DNA of 64,000 nt from Vibrio sp. SCSIO 43137 (GTDB taxonomy: Bacteria > Pseudomonadota > Gammaproteobacteria > Enterobacterales > Vibrionaceae). The notes beneath the pieces were generated by a model. The model had not been told where the DNA came from. It ran no database searches and saw nothing but the letters and a program-made list of their open reading frames with translations. The stretch's first letter is position 1. Each line of letters starts with the position of its first letter. This document shows, piece by piece, positions 34,728-44,276 of this stretch. Made by a program: the position numbers and the translations under genes. The stretch is taken from positions 2,418,001 through 2,482,000 of the forward strand of contig NZ_CP116383.1 in assembly GCF_028201475.1 (NCBI RefSeq). Direction: 5' to 3'.

Positions 34728-35607
34728 CAAAAGGCTCTCCTACGGGTTCTCGTCTATTGAGCAACCTTTCCACAAAAAATTCCAGATGTCCACTCGGGGT
34801 TTTCGGAATCGGCCAGCTTAACGCCTTGTTTGCTAAAGAGCTTAACGCTAGTGCGGCTGGCGAGCGAGGAAAAGCATCCACTACTATTCGCTGTTTTTTT
34901 ACTGATTGACGTACTTTATCATCTAATGGAATACATGCTACGAGTTCAAGGCTAACATTCAAGAATCGCTCTGTGACCAAGGTCAACTTTGCAAACAATT
35001 CTCTGCCTTCACGGTAACTTCTGACCATATTAGCAACAATTTTAAAGCGCTGAACTTCATGTTCGCGACTTAAAAGCTTAATCAAAGCATATGCATCCGT
35101 GATAGAGGTCGGCTCATCGCAAACCACGACCAGAACATCCTGAGCCGCCCGCGAAAAGCTGACTACCATATCAGAAATACCGGCTGCTGTATCGATAATT
35201 AGTACATCCATCTCCTCTTCTAAAGAGCCGAATGCCCGGATTAACCCTGCATGCTGAGCGTGACTTAGCTCGGTCATGCTTTGTGTTCCTGACGTTGCAG
35301 GAACAATTTTTATCCCGTGAGGACCTTCTACAATACAGTCCTTAAGCTCACATTCCCCTGCGAGAACATGACCTAAATTCTTTTTCGCTCTGAGCCCCAG
35401 CATAACATCTACATTTGCCAGCCCTAAATCCGCATCAAGAACCATTACTTTTTTGCCCTGACGTGCCATAGAGATTGCCAGGCTTAGCGCAACATTCGAT
35501 TTACCGACGCCACCTTTACCACCCGTTACTGAAATCACTTTGGTCAGTGTCGGTTGTGTCAGCCGGCGAAGGCCGCTTGCTTGATCTTGCATTTTATCGT
35601 TCATCAT
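34720..35607 (-). CDS. flhG: FlhG (MinD2/YlxH), flagellar number regulator
   Basis: FlhG is a MinD-like ATPase that limits the number of polar flagella and, in vibrios, lowers FlrA activity. The N-terminal DQASGLR motif (residues 8-14) is the segment that stimulates the GTPase of FlhF. A deviant Walker A GGKGGVGKSN is at 29-38, MVLDADLGLANVDVMLGL follows, and Walker B is VLIIDTAAGISDMVV. The C-terminus has the hydrophobic membrane-targeting helix region. It lies between flhF and fliA in the flhA operon. The length of 295 residues is the family norm. Confidence 0.96.
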   Translation of the reverse strand: MMNDKMQDQASGLRRLTQPTLTKVISVTGGKGGVGKSNVALSLAISMARQGKKVMVLDADLGLANVDVMLGLRAKKNLGHVLAGECELKDCIVEGPHGIKIVPATSGTQSMTELSHAQHAGLIRAFGSLEEEMDVLIIDTAAGISDMVVSFSRAAQDVLVVVCDEPTSITDAYALIKLLSREHEVQRFKIVANMVRSYREGRELFAKLTLVTERFLNVSLELVACIPLDDKVRQSVKKQRIVVDAFPRSPAALALSSLANKALSWPIPKTPSGHLEFFVERLLNRREPVGEPFGE

Positions 35608-35620
35608 AGTTATCTGCCGC

Positions 35621-37114
35621 CTAGAGTCCTTCTACATCACTGTTCCAGTAATGCGGTTCATCTTCTGTTGACTTCTCCAGCAAATCGTTGGCTTTCGCTA
35701 CGATATATTTCGGCTGAGCAAGCACTATATCTTCAGGAACCCTTTGTCCGTTTGCCACATAGGCTACCGGTAGTACGTTCTGAATAATCACGTTGATGAA
35801 TTCACCTAAGCTTAATGATTCGTCTATCTTGGTAAGAATACACCCTGATAGCGGAATCCGTTTAAAATGGTCTATTGTTTCTTGCAGCACTTTTCTCTGT
35901 GCTGTTGCAGGCAATACCAGATAGCTGCTAATCACAGAGCCGCTATCTTGCATTAATGTATCCAGTTGTTCCGACAGTCTTACATCACGTTGTCCCATAC
36001 CCGCGGTATCGACTAAGACCAGCTTCCGGTTTCGGAGCTGATATATTACTTCGGCTAACTCTTCAGAATCTTTAGCAATTCTTACAGGACAACCCATAAT
36101 TCTTCCGTAAATTGCCAACTGTTCCTGTGCACCAATACGATAGGTATCCGTTGTTACCAGTGCCACATTGTCCGGGCCAAATTCCATCGCCGCTCTGGCA
36201 GCCAGTTTCGCTATGGTAGTGGTTTTACCCACACCGGTCGGACCAAGTAGAGCAACCACACCACCCCGCTTAAGAATGTCAGTCTTAGTAACGGTAATTT
36301 GATCGGCAATGAGTCCTAGCAAGGCTTTCCACGCTTTTGCCGGTGGCGTATCTTCCGGAATATAACAAGCCAGTTGATCAGAGAGTTCTGACGCCAGCCC
36401 CATACGTTCAAGACGCTTTATCAGCATCGCCCGCAAAGGTTCGCGACGTTCAACTTCCTGCCACATTAAGCCGGACACCTGATGCTCTAGCAGCCTGCGA
36501 ATAGACATCATCTCTTCACGCATAGACTCCAGTTCCTGAGTCGTCTCAGCATCAGTTGGCTCTGAAGCACGACCTCTGTCATAACGGGTCGGATCCAGTT
36601 TAGGCTTATGTGGTTCAGCCCTGCGATCTCCCGCAATCAGTTTCGCTAATCCGGAGTCTTCCGCCAATGAAGAGGATATCGCCCCTGAAGTATGTCCCTG
36701 GCGGGGTTGCTCTGCTGCAGATGACTGCCTTTTTAGTAGCGCCGCCAGTGAATCAGCTTCTGATGAAGAGTTGCTTCCGCCTTCACTATACTGTTTGAGC
36801 ATGTTGGCAAAGTGCTTGGTGGTCGACTGAGGAGTAGCACCACGAAGGCTGACTTTATCGTCCTGCAGTGCCCTCTCTGAAGGAGCGGCACTTGGTGATG
36901 CTTGTTGCGGGTATTCAGATGAGTAGCGTGAAGCCGGTCTGGACGGTGCCGGCCCGGACTGAGCAAAATTGGGGTCACCATCAACGGCAGCGACTATTTC
37001 GACACCACCTGTGACCTTTTTGTTCGACATAATAACCGCTTCTGCGCCAAGCTCTTCTTTAACCTGAAGCAGTGCCATTCTCATGTCTTTTGCGAAAAAG
37101 CGTTTAATTTTCAA
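35621..37114 (-). CDS. flhF: FlhF, SRP-type GTPase for polar flagellum placement
   Basis: FlhF marks the pole where the flagellum is built. It is a signal-recognition-particle GTPase homologue. An N-terminal basic B domain begins MKIKRFFAKDMRMALLQVKE. A variable Ser/Pro/Gln-rich stretch follows to about residue 200. The NG domain has G1 LLGPTGVGKTTTIAKLA, G2/G3 VTTDTYRIGAQEQL and LVLVDTAGMGQRD, and G4 LTKIDESLSLG. The length of 497 residues is typical of Vibrio, with a longer B-to-NG linker than in other bacteria. It lies 19 bases after flhA and 13 bases before flhG. Confidence 0.97.
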   Translation of the reverse strand: MKIKRFFAKDMRMALLQVKEELGAEAVIMSNKKVTGGVEIVAAVDGDPNFAQSGPAPSRPASRYSSEYPQQASPSAAPSERALQDDKVSLRGATPQSTTKHFANMLKQYSEGGSNSSSEADSLAALLKRQSSAAEQPRQGHTSGAISSSLAEDSGLAKLIAGDRRAEPHKPKLDPTRYDRGRASEPTDAETTQELESMREEMMSIRRLLEHQVSGLMWQEVERREPLRAMLIKRLERMGLASELSDQLACYIPEDTPPAKAWKALLGLIADQITVTKTDILKRGGVVALLGPTGVGKTTTIAKLAARAAMEFGPDNVALVTTDTYRIGAQEQLAIYGRIMGCPVRIAKDSEELAEVIYQLRNRKLVLVDTAGMGQRDVRLSEQLDTLMQDSGSVISSYLVLPATAQRKVLQETIDHFKRIPLSGCILTKIDESLSLGEFINVIIQNVLPVAYVANGQRVPEDIVLAQPKYIVAKANDLLEKSTEDEPHYWNSDVEGL

Positions 37115-37133
37115 TGTATTTGTCCAAGGTTAT

Positions 37134-39227
37134 CTAGTTACCGACCGCTTGCACTATCCGAATCTGTTTCTCATCAGGTATCTCCTGATAGGAAAGAACT
37201 CTCAGGTTCGGTATGGTGTTCTTAACAAACTTGGCCAGTGTCGTCCTCAACACTCCGGAAGTAAGCAGTACTGCCGGTTCACCTTTCAGTTCCTGTTCCT
37301 GAGTTGCATTACTCAGTGATGACTGCAATCTCTCTGCTAATCCCGGTTCTATGCCCGTCGACTCTCCACCCGAAGCTTGCATTGTCTGATGCAATATTTG
37401 TTCCAGCTCAGGAATCAAGGTTATTACTGGTAGTTCAGGTTCTATACCATTGATTTCTTGTACAATTAGTCGCTTAAGCGCTATCCGTACAGCAGCAGTC
37501 AGAATGTCAGGTTCTTGACTCTTACTGGCGTACTCAGACAGGGTTTGAACGATAGTACGAATATCTCTGATAGGGATCGCTTCATTAAGCAGATTTTGTA
37601 GCACTTTAACCACTACGCCCAAAGTAAGTTGGTCAGGCACAAAGCCTTCCACCAGTTTCGGTGCCGAACGTCCCAGCATCTCCAGCAGGTTCTGCACTTC
37701 TTCATGACCGATTAACTGAGCAGCATTGTTGGTAAGTAACTGACTAAGGTGAGTTGCCAGCACTGTAGCGGAATCAACAACAGTATAGCCCAGCGCCTGC
37801 GCGTGCTCCCGCTGGGATTCAGAAATCCAGATAGCCTCCAGGCCAAAAGCAGGATCAACCGTAGGTTCACCCTCTACCATGCCGTACACCTGACCGGGGT
37901 TAATCGCCAGCTCCTGATCAGGGCGGATTTCCGCTTCACCCACTGCCACTCCCATCAAGGTAATACGATAACTGTTTGGTGTGAGCTCAAGGTTGTCCCG
38001 TATATGTACAGCGGGAACCAGAAAGCCAAAGTCCTGCGACAGCTTTTTACGCACCCCTTTCACCCTGTCCAGCAGCTCTCCGCCCTGCTCTCGGTCAACC
38101 ATAGGGATTAGGCGGTAACCTACCTCCAGGCCAATAATATCCACCGGTTGTACATCATCCCACGAAAGCTCTTTCTGACTCGGCGCTTCTGCGTCTGCTG
38201 CCGCCGGAAGGGCTGGTTTCTCTGCCTCTTTTTTCTGCTTTTTATACAGGAAGTAAGCACCGGCACCGGCAATGGTACTCAGCAGCAGAAAAGCAAAGTG
38301 CGGCATGCCCGGTACGATACCCATTACACCTAAAATTGCAGATGTGATAACCAATGCTTTAGGGTTATCGAACATCTGGAAAATCATCTGCTGCCCCATG
38401 TCCTCGTCGGTATTCTGACGGGTAACCATAATGGCCGCAGCGATGGAGAGTAATAGCGAAGGAATTTGTGCTACCAGACCATCACCAATAGTCAGCAGGG
38501 TATAGATTTCAATGGCACTCTGGAAACCGAGATCAAACTGAATCATCCCTATGCTGAGGCCGCCAATGATATTGATAAACAGAATCAGGATACCGGCAAT
38601 AGCATCCCCTTTTACAAATTTCGACGCACCATCCATTGAGCCGTAAAAGTCCGCTTCCTTGGTCACTTCAAATCGCCGGGTTCTTGCTTGTTCCTGATCA
38701 ATCAAACCGGCATTTAAATCAGCATCAATTGCCATTTGCTTACCCGGCAAGGCATCCAATGTAAAGCGGGCACTTACTTCGGAAATACGTCCAGCACCTT
38801 TTGTCACCACCATAAAGTTGATGATCATCAGGATAAGGAACACCACAAGACCGACAGCATAGTTGCCACCAATCACCACACTACCGAACGCCTCAATCAC
38901 ATTACCTGCTGCGTTTCCTCCTTCATGACCATAGAGCAGAACCACACGAGTTGACGCGACGTTTAGCGCCAGCCTCATCAGGGTAGCGATCAGGAGCACG
39001 GTAGGGAAAGCCGCAAAATCAAGAGGTCTTCTGGTATAAACCGTTACCAGCAGTACAACCATTGCCAGAGCAATATTGAAGGTGAAGAAGATATCCAGCA
39101 AAAATGGCGGTATGGGCAGTATAATCATGCCCAAAGTCGCAAGCACCAGTACCGGTGCACCTATAGCAGGCAACGCTTTAGTCGGTATCGATGGCATCTT
39201 ACTTGAAATAGGTAAAGGAAATTTCAT
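37134..39227 (-). CDS. flhA: FlhA, flagellar export gate protein
   Basis: FlhA forms the nonameric ring of the flagellar type III export gate. The first 330 residues hold about eight membrane segments, with the conserved cytosolic loop (VTKGAGRISEVSARFTLDALPGKQMAIDADLNAGLI), the FHIPEP-family signature, around 150-190. The C-terminal cytosolic domain binds chaperone-cargo complexes such as FliS-flagellin and FliD complexes encoded nearby. The length of 697 residues is normal. It is the first gene of flhA-flhF-flhG-fliA. A sigma-54 promoter lies about 50 bases upstream. Confidence 0.98.
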   Translation of the reverse strand: MKFPLPISSKMPSIPTKALPAIGAPVLVLATLGMIILPIPPFLLDIFFTFNIALAMVVLLVTVYTRRPLDFAAFPTVLLIATLMRLALNVASTRVVLLYGHEGGNAAGNVIEAFGSVVIGGNYAVGLVVFLILMIINFMVVTKGAGRISEVSARFTLDALPGKQMAIDADLNAGLIDQEQARTRRFEVTKEADFYGSMDGASKFVKGDAIAGILILFINIIGGLSIGMIQFDLGFQSAIEIYTLLTIGDGLVAQIPSLLLSIAAAIMVTRQNTDEDMGQQMIFQMFDNPKALVITSAILGVMGIVPGMPHFAFLLLSTIAGAGAYFLYKKQKKEAEKPALPAAADAEAPSQKELSWDDVQPVDIIGLEVGYRLIPMVDREQGGELLDRVKGVRKKLSQDFGFLVPAVHIRDNLELTPNSYRITLMGVAVGEAEIRPDQELAINPGQVYGMVEGEPTVDPAFGLEAIWISESQREHAQALGYTVVDSATVLATHLSQLLTNNAAQLIGHEEVQNLLEMLGRSAPKLVEGFVPDQLTLGVVVKVLQNLLNEAIPIRDIRTIVQTLSEYASKSQEPDILTAAVRIALKRLIVQEINGIEPELPVITLIPELEQILHQTMQASGGESTGIEPGLAERLQSSLSNATQEQELKGEPAVLLTSGVLRTTLAKFVKNTIPNLRVLSYQEIPDEKQIRIVQAVGN

Positions 39228-39275
39228 TATTCAGTAACGGGTTTGGCTAATTAGATCAGTTATTTACTGTTTTTA

Positions 39276-39291
39276 TGCAAGTATCAGTCCA
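39276..39291 (-). promoter_or_regulatory. Sigma-54 promoter of the flhA operon
   Basis: On the minus strand TGGACT-GATAC-TTGCA fits the -24/-12 consensus (GG-N10-GC), about 50 bases before flhA. It is expected to be driven by FlrA. Confidence 0.85.
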
Positions 39292-39332
39292 GCTATAAGT
39301 GTCAAGAAGTTGACTCCCATGCATGCATCATT

Positions 39333-40463
39333 TTAGTAGCGGAGATCAGGCGGGATCGGCATATTCTCTTCTGTAAGTACCGGACGCTGACCACCATTTT
39401 TTCTGAACTGCTTTAACTGGAATACATAGGCGAGCACCTGTGCAACCGCAGTAAACAAGCCGTCCGGTATCTGCTGCTCCAGCTCTGTTGAATGATACAG
39501 GGCACGGGCAAGGGGCGGAGCCGGAATAACATAAATATCGTGCTCCCTTGCCACTTCTCTTATCTTCAACGCCATATGATCGACACCCTTGGCAACCACC
39601 ACAGGTGCTTTATCTGTAGATGAGTTATATCTCAGGGCCACGGAGAAGTGTTCCGGGTTGGTGACAATAACATCGGCCGTCGGCACATCAGCCATCATCC
39701 GTCTCTGGGCAGCTTCACGCTGAAGCATTCTGATACGACCTTTTACCTCAGGCTTACCTTCCGTCTCTTTATACTCGTCCTTCACTTCCTGCTTGGTCAT
39801 TTTCAACTGATCAGCGTGCTGCCAAATCTGAAACGGAATATCTATCGCCACAACCACAAGCAATGAACAGCTAATAAGCAGGATAAAGTTAAGCAGTATT
39901 TCAAGAGCATGAAATATGTTCTGAGGAAAAACATCCATACTCAACTGAAACAGATCGACTTTGGACGCATTAATCAGATAGAAAGCCACACCAGCCACTA
40001 AAGCTACTTTAAGAATCGATTTAATCAATTCTACCCAGCTCTGCAGGCCTATCATCCGCTTTATACCGCTCAGAGGATTCATCTTGGAAAGCTTAGGCAT
40101 GGCCGCTTCTACGGAAAAGCTTATGCCTCCCACGCCCGCTGTACCTATTACCGCAGCAATAAACAGAGTCAGCAAAATCAATACAAGGGGCAGAATAAGG
40201 TGGACTAGGGCACCGCTGACAATATCGAATAGCTTGCCACTATCAAATATCTCCTCCCGGCTGAGGGAGAAAAAACGATTCATAATGGTAAGCAGGCCTT
40301 TGGCCAGTGTCTCACCATACATCATCAGAGAGAGCGCCCCTACTATCAGCACTGAAACGGACGCCAACTCTTTAGACCTTGCAACCTGCCCCTTTTCCCG
40401 GGCCTGTTGCAAGCGCCTGGGCGTTGCGTCTTCTGTACGTTCCTGACCGTCTGACTCTGCCAT
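39333..40463 (-). CDS. flhB: FlhB, export gate switch protein
   Basis: FlhB controls the substrate switch from rod/hook to filament export. Four membrane segments lie in the first 210 residues. The C-terminal cytosolic domain contains the autocleavage site, here Asn269-Pro270-Glu271-His272 rather than the usual NPTH; numbering matches the enteric protein. The ATG giving MAESDGQERTEDATPRRL is chosen, with GGAG eight bases upstream; a GTG three codons earlier overlaps that site. The length is 376 residues. It starts two bases after the fliR stop and is the last gene of the fliK operon. No hairpin terminator follows, so read-through into flhA is possible. Confidence 0.96.
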   Translation of the reverse strand: MAESDGQERTEDATPRRLQQAREKGQVARSKELASVSVLIVGALSLMMYGETLAKGLLTIMNRFFSLSREEIFDSGKLFDIVSGALVHLILPLVLILLTLFIAAVIGTAGVGGISFSVEAAMPKLSKMNPLSGIKRMIGLQSWVELIKSILKVALVAGVAFYLINASKVDLFQLSMDVFPQNIFHALEILLNFILLISCSLLVVVAIDIPFQIWQHADQLKMTKQEVKDEYKETEGKPEVKGRIRMLQREAAQRRMMADVPTADVIVTNPEHFSVALRYNSSTDKAPVVVAKGVDHMALKIREVAREHDIYVIPAPPLARALYHSTELEQQIPDGLFTAVAQVLAYVFQLKQFRKNGGQRPVLTEENMPIPPDLRY

Positions 40464-40465
40464 TG

Positions 40466-41248
40466 TCAGCACTCCATCTTAATAAGTCTGCAGATCTGCT
40501 GTTCACCCTGCATCCAGTACATGTCATAGTGATTGAAAAGTCCCAGCATCAGATACCAGCATAGAAGCAGACCGACCACCAGCGCAAATGCAAATCCGAG
40601 TGAAAAAATGTTCAGCTGTGGCGCTGCACGGGTCATCACACCGAATGAGAGGTTAATGGTCAGCAGGGCGATAATACCGGACAGCGACATACTAAGTGCC
40701 GTTTTAAACATGGTCGACATCCATAATGCCATTTCCCGGTAATCGACTGAGGTAAGTGCCCCGCTGCCGATTGGCAGGGTTTTAAAACTTAACACCACAA
40801 ACTGGATCAACTCCAGGTGCCCGTTGGTGGCAAGAAAAAACATGGTGGCAAGAAACAGAAACAGCTGACCAAGCAAAGGGGTGTTCTGCCCGTTGGCAGG
40901 GTCAACCATAGAAGCAAAACCCAGGCTGGACTGCATACCCAGTATCTGGCCCAGTACAACAAATGTCTGGCTGATAAACTGAGTAACCATTCCCATTGCG
41001 GTACCGATAATGATCTGCTCAAAGGTGATCAGAAAGCCCTGAAATGAGAGCAACTGAATGTTCTGCGGCACAGCCGGAATCGCCGGCATAACAGCAAAGG
41101 TTACCGCCAGACCGAGGTAGAGCCGGATACGGGTAGAAACGTAACGGGCACCTGTCACCGTCATCACCATAAACAGGGCGGCAATACGGGTGTAAGGCCA
41201 GAAATAGTTGGCTATCCATTCAAGAATGATTTGCGTTGGATATTCCAT
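40466..41248 (-). CDS. fliR: FliR, export gate membrane protein
   Basis: FliR is part of the helical FliPQR export channel (one FliR per five FliP and four FliQ). The 260 residues form several membrane-type helices. Family stretches are GTAMGMVTQFISQTFVVLGQILGMQSSLGFASMVDP and QFVVLSFKTLPIG. It ends MEC with its stop two bases before flhB. It lies eight bases after fliQ. The spacing implies strict stoichiometric co-translation of the channel proteins. Confidence 0.97.
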   Translation of the reverse strand: MEYPTQIILEWIANYFWPYTRIAALFMVMTVTGARYVSTRIRLYLGLAVTFAVMPAIPAVPQNIQLLSFQGFLITFEQIIIGTAMGMVTQFISQTFVVLGQILGMQSSLGFASMVDPANGQNTPLLGQLFLFLATMFFLATNGHLELIQFVVLSFKTLPIGSGALTSVDYREMALWMSTMFKTALSMSLSGIIALLTINLSFGVMTRAAPQLNIFSLGFAFALVVGLLLCWYLMLGLFNHYDMYWMQGEQQICRLIKMEC

Positions 41249-41256
41249 AGCTAACC

Positions 41257-41526
41257 CTAGTAGAGCACCTGAGGAAGCCTTTCAACCATTTCGTAAAAGA
41301 ACTCCATTAACGTCTGCGTCATCCAGTGCGCACCAAACATCAATGCCAACAGAGTGACGATCAGTCGCGGCAGAAAACTTAACGTCTGTTCGTTAATAGA
41401 AGTCGCCGCCTGAAAGATGGCCACAACCAAACCAACCAGCAGGCTGGGAATAATAATTGCGCATACCAATAGTAATACTATCCATAGGGCACTGCGGAAA
41501 ATCTCAACAAAGACTTCAGGTGTCAT
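41257..41526 (-). CDS. fliQ: FliQ, export gate membrane protein
   Basis: FliQ is a small hairpin subunit of the FliPQR export channel. Two membrane helices are visible in its 89 residues: WIVLLLVCAIIIPSLLVGLVVAIF and LIVTLLALMFGAHWM. The segment QAATSINEQTLSFLPRL between them is the family signature. It lies eleven bases after fliP. Confidence 0.97.
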   Translation of the reverse strand: MTPEVFVEIFRSALWIVLLLVCAIIIPSLLVGLVVAIFQAATSINEQTLSFLPRLIVTLLALMFGAHWMTQTLMEFFYEMVERLPQVLY

Positions 41527-41537
41527 CTCTCACCTCC

Positions 41538-42410
41538 CTACAAGGCAAAACTGCCGGCCAGAGTGGACAATATCAGATTCCAGCCATCAACCAGTACAAA
41601 CAACATTAACTTAAACGGCAGAGAAACGATCATGGGTGACAGCATCATCATACCCATTGCCATCAGGATAGAAGCGACCACCAGATCGATTATCAGGAAC
41701 GGTAGAAACAGCATAAATCCTATCTGGAATGCGGTTTTCAGCTCAGAAGTAATAAAGGCCGGAATAAGCACGCTCATAGAGACATCTTCCGGATTCTGTG
41801 CATCAGAGCCGGAGATATTTACAAAAGTTTCCAAATCTTTTACCCGGGTCTGCTTAAGCATAAAGGCTTTCATCGGCTCCTGTGCCATATCAAACGCCTG
41901 CCTCGCCGAGATCTCTTCGTTCAGATAGGGCTGTACTGCTCTCTGATTGACCTGATCGATAACCGGAGACATGATGAAAAAGGTAAGAAAAATAGCGATA
42001 CCAATAATCACCTGATTGGATGGGGTCTGCTGCAAACCCATAGCCTGTCTGAGAATAGACATTACCACCACAATACGGGTAAAGGAGGTCATCAAAATAA
42101 CCATTGCAGGCAGGAAGCCAAGCATGGTCATCAGGGCAAGGATCTGTAAATTTACCGAATAGTCCTCACTGCCGTCAGGGTTGGTGGTCATGGTTAGAGC
42201 CGGGATACCCGAGCCACCAGACGAGCTGCCTAAACCTATGGTTCTGGACGCCCCCTGTTCCCGCTCCATAGCCGTAACGGTAATGCTTTCTGCCCCAGCC
42301 GCTGTTGCAGGAATAGGAGTTTCAAGCTCTTCCTGTGCAAAAGAAACTGGAGTAAACAGTAAAAAGAGAAACGCTGCCATCAGGGCAGCGAGCATATTAT
42401 TCTTTAACAT
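41538..42410 (-). CDS. fliP: FliP, export gate membrane protein
   Basis: FliP is the main subunit of the export channel. A cleavable signal peptide is typical and visible ([21 protein letters not shown]). The periplasmic and membrane domains follow, with the conserved [31 protein letters not shown] block and [37 protein letters not shown] near the C-terminus. The length of 290 residues is somewhat longer than enteric FliP because of an extra N-terminal segment of about 45 residues. It overlaps fliO by 14 bases. Confidence 0.97.
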   Translation of the reverse strand: MLKNNMLAALMAAFLFLLFTPVSFAQEELETPIPATAAGAESITVTAMEREQGASRTIGLGSSSGGSGIPALTMTTNPDGSEDYSVNLQILALMTMLGFLPAMVILMTSFTRIVVVMSILRQAMGLQQTPSNQVIIGIAIFLTFFIMSPVIDQVNQRAVQPYLNEEISARQAFDMAQEPMKAFMLKQTRVKDLETFVNISGSDAQNPEDVSMSVLIPAFITSELKTAFQIGFMLFLPFLIIDLVVASILMAMGMMMLSPMIVSLPFKLMLFVLVDGWNLILSTLAGSFAL

Positions 42411-42789
42411 TCTTTTTCAGTATCTGGCTAAATTGACTGGCAAACTGACCGGATTCGGTCTGTTCATCTTCAATAGGTTTATCCAGCCGGGAAATAAGAT
42501 TGATTGACTGGGGTGTAATCCCGACCAAAAACTGTTCTTCGCCCGCCTTAACTACAGCGATCCGCTCTTTGGTACCAACGGGTATCTGACGAATAACAGA
42601 AAGGCCTTTCTGACTGCCCATGGCTGGTAGCCTCATCCTCTTCATCAGCCAGGCAAGCCCGAAAATCACTGCGATAACAAACAGCAGAGAGCCAAGAGTA
42701 GTCAGCAGATCCAGTTCAGGAGGACCTGCCGCAAACACCGGCCGGGAAAGCAGAATCAAAAATGTAGCAACCGCCTTTGGTACTGCCAT
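42397..42789 (-). CDS. fliO: FliO, flagellar export assembly factor
   Basis: FliO helps assemble the FliP ring. The 130 residues have a possible signal or anchor at the start ([13 protein letters not shown]) and a membrane segment near 28-46 ([22 protein letters not shown]). A short cytosolic domain follows with the conserved [30 protein letters not shown] stretch. It lies one base after fliN and overlaps fliP by 14 bases. Confidence 0.94.
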   Translation of the reverse strand: MAVPKAVATFLILLSRPVFAAGPPELDLLTTLGSLLFVIAVIFGLAWLMKRMRLPAMGSQKGLSVIRQIPVGTKERIAVVKAGEEQFLVGITPQSINLISRLDKPIEDEQTESGQFASQFSQILKKNVKE

Positions 42790-42790
42790 G

Positions 42791-43198
42791 CTATCTCAGC
42801 TTCTTAATACGTTCCGTCTGGCTGATAACGTCTGTCAGACGAATACCAAACTTATCGTTGACCACAACCACTTCACCATGTGCAATCAGGGTACCATTGA
42901 CCATTACGTCTAATGACTCACCCGCTACCCTGTCTAACTCAACCACAGAACCCTGGTTCAGTTGCAGAAGGTTACGGATACTGATTTGTGAACGGCCCAC
43001 TTCCATTGAAATGGTCACCGGAATATCCATAATGGTATCCAGTTTTCTCCGCTCATCTTCAGTTATAGGCGAAGACTGGTCTGAAAGCTCTTCAAGAGGT
43101 GCAAGTTCCGCGTCATCATCGGAACCCATCGCAGCCGGATCTTCACTTAGCGCTGCCGCCCACTCATCCGCTAGTTTTTGGTCTTCATTCGGATCCAT
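42791..43198 (-). CDS. fliN: FliN, flagellar motor switch protein
   Basis: FliN forms the lower C-ring with FliM and helps recruit export substrates. It has an acidic N-terminal extension and a C-terminal SpoA domain. It shows VTISMEVGRSQISIRNLLQLNQGSVVELDR and VVNDKFGIRLTDVIS. The ATG giving MDPNEDQKL is chosen, with AGG nine bases upstream; another ATG two codons earlier (MIMDP) sits almost on the ribosome site and cannot be excluded. The length is 135 residues. It lies 18 bases after fliM. Confidence 0.96.
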   Translation of the reverse strand: MDPNEDQKLADEWAAALSEDPAAMGSDDDAELAPLEELSDQSSPITEDERRKLDTIMDIPVTISMEVGRSQISIRNLLQLNQGSVVELDRVAGESLDVMVNGTLIAHGEVVVVNDKFGIRLTDVISQTERIKKLR

Positions 43199-43216
43199 TA
43201 TCATCTACCTATACAA

Positions 43217-44269
43217 TTATTCATTTTCACTTTCTGAATCTTCGTTACTGATCTCAGACATAATGTCTTTACCCAGAAACGCGATATCCGTTTTGACCAC
43301 ATCCGGTCGTTTTATTTTTTCAGAAATCTGTACCGCTAACCTATCGTTAGACTGGCCCATTTTAACCCTATAGGTGGGCAGCTCTTCCACAAACATCGTA
43401 GCGTGCTCAGGCATTTCTATCGGAACGACATCACCCACCTGAAGTTCCATCAGGTCGCGTAACGAGATATCTCTTTCCAGCAGGTTTACCCTGAAGTTCA
43501 CCGGCACATCCATAATCTCATCGCGAAGGGCTGTGCTCCAGCGGATATCTGTCTCCATTTTGTCCGACTGAACACCGGCATCAAGGAGTTCTCTGATAGG
43601 TTCCACCATTGAGTATGGCATCACTACATGAAAATCACCGCCACCGCCATCAACTTCAATATGGAAGGAGCTAACAACGATCACTTCTGTCGGGCTTACA
43701 ATGTTTGCCATACTCGGGTTTACTTCCGAGTCAAGGTACTCAAACTCTACCCCCATCACAGGCGACCATGCTTCTTTATAATCTTCAAACACGATCTTAA
43801 GCAGCAACTGGATAATACGCCTTTCTGTCGGGGTAAATTCGCGTCCCTCAATCTTGGCATGGAAACGGCCGTCACCGCCAAAAAAGTTCTCTACCAGAAT
43901 AAATACCAGACGAGCTTCCATGGTCACCAGTGCCGTCCCTTTCAGCGGACGGAAGCGCACCATGTTAAGGCTGGTCGGTACATACAGTGTGTTCTGATAC
44001 TCACCGAACTTCATCATCTGAACGCCGTTTATCGACACCTCAGCGGTTTTTCTCAGTAAGTTAAACAGACTAACCCGCATATGCCGGGCAAAGCGCTCAT
44101 TAATAAGCTCCAGAGTCGGCATCCGGCCACGGACAATTCTGTCCTGAGAAGAGAAGTCGAAATTGACCGCACCTTCAACTTCCGTTTCAAGTTCATCTTC
44201 CGCTTCATCGACATCATCAACACCATGGAGTAGCGCATCAATTTCGTCTTGGGATAGTAGATCTGTCAC
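43217..44269 (-). CDS. fliM: FliM, flagellar motor switch protein
   Basis: FliM is the CheY-P receptor of the motor switch. The N-terminal LSQDEIDALLHGV is the CheY-binding peptide. The middle CheC-like domain includes GRMPTLELINERFARHMRVSLFNLLRK and the GGDGRF stretch. The C-terminal SpoA domain includes VPVNFRVNLLERDISLRDLMELQVGDVVPIEMP. The length of 350 residues is normal. It lies seven bases after fliL and 18 before fliN. Confidence 0.98.
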   Translation of the reverse strand: MTDLLSQDEIDALLHGVDDVDEAEDELETEVEGAVNFDFSSQDRIVRGRMPTLELINERFARHMRVSLFNLLRKTAEVSINGVQMMKFGEYQNTLYVPTSLNMVRFRPLKGTALVTMEARLVFILVENFFGGDGRFHAKIEGREFTPTERRIIQLLLKIVFEDYKEAWSPVMGVEFEYLDSEVNPSMANIVSPTEVIVVSSFHIEVDGGGGDFHVVMPYSMVEPIRELLDAGVQSDKMETDIRWSTALRDEIMDVPVNFRVNLLERDISLRDLMELQVGDVVPIEMPEHATMFVEELPTYRVKMGQSNDRLAVQISEKIKRPDVVKTDIAFLGKDIMSEISNEDSESENE

Positions 44270-44276
44270 AGTGAAC

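Noticed and set aside
42777-43373. 198-codon open frame on the plus strand over fliN and fliM
   Set aside because: Antisense to two certain genes, serine-rich and low-complexity, no ribosome site or recognisable domain. It is a shadow of the opposite strand.
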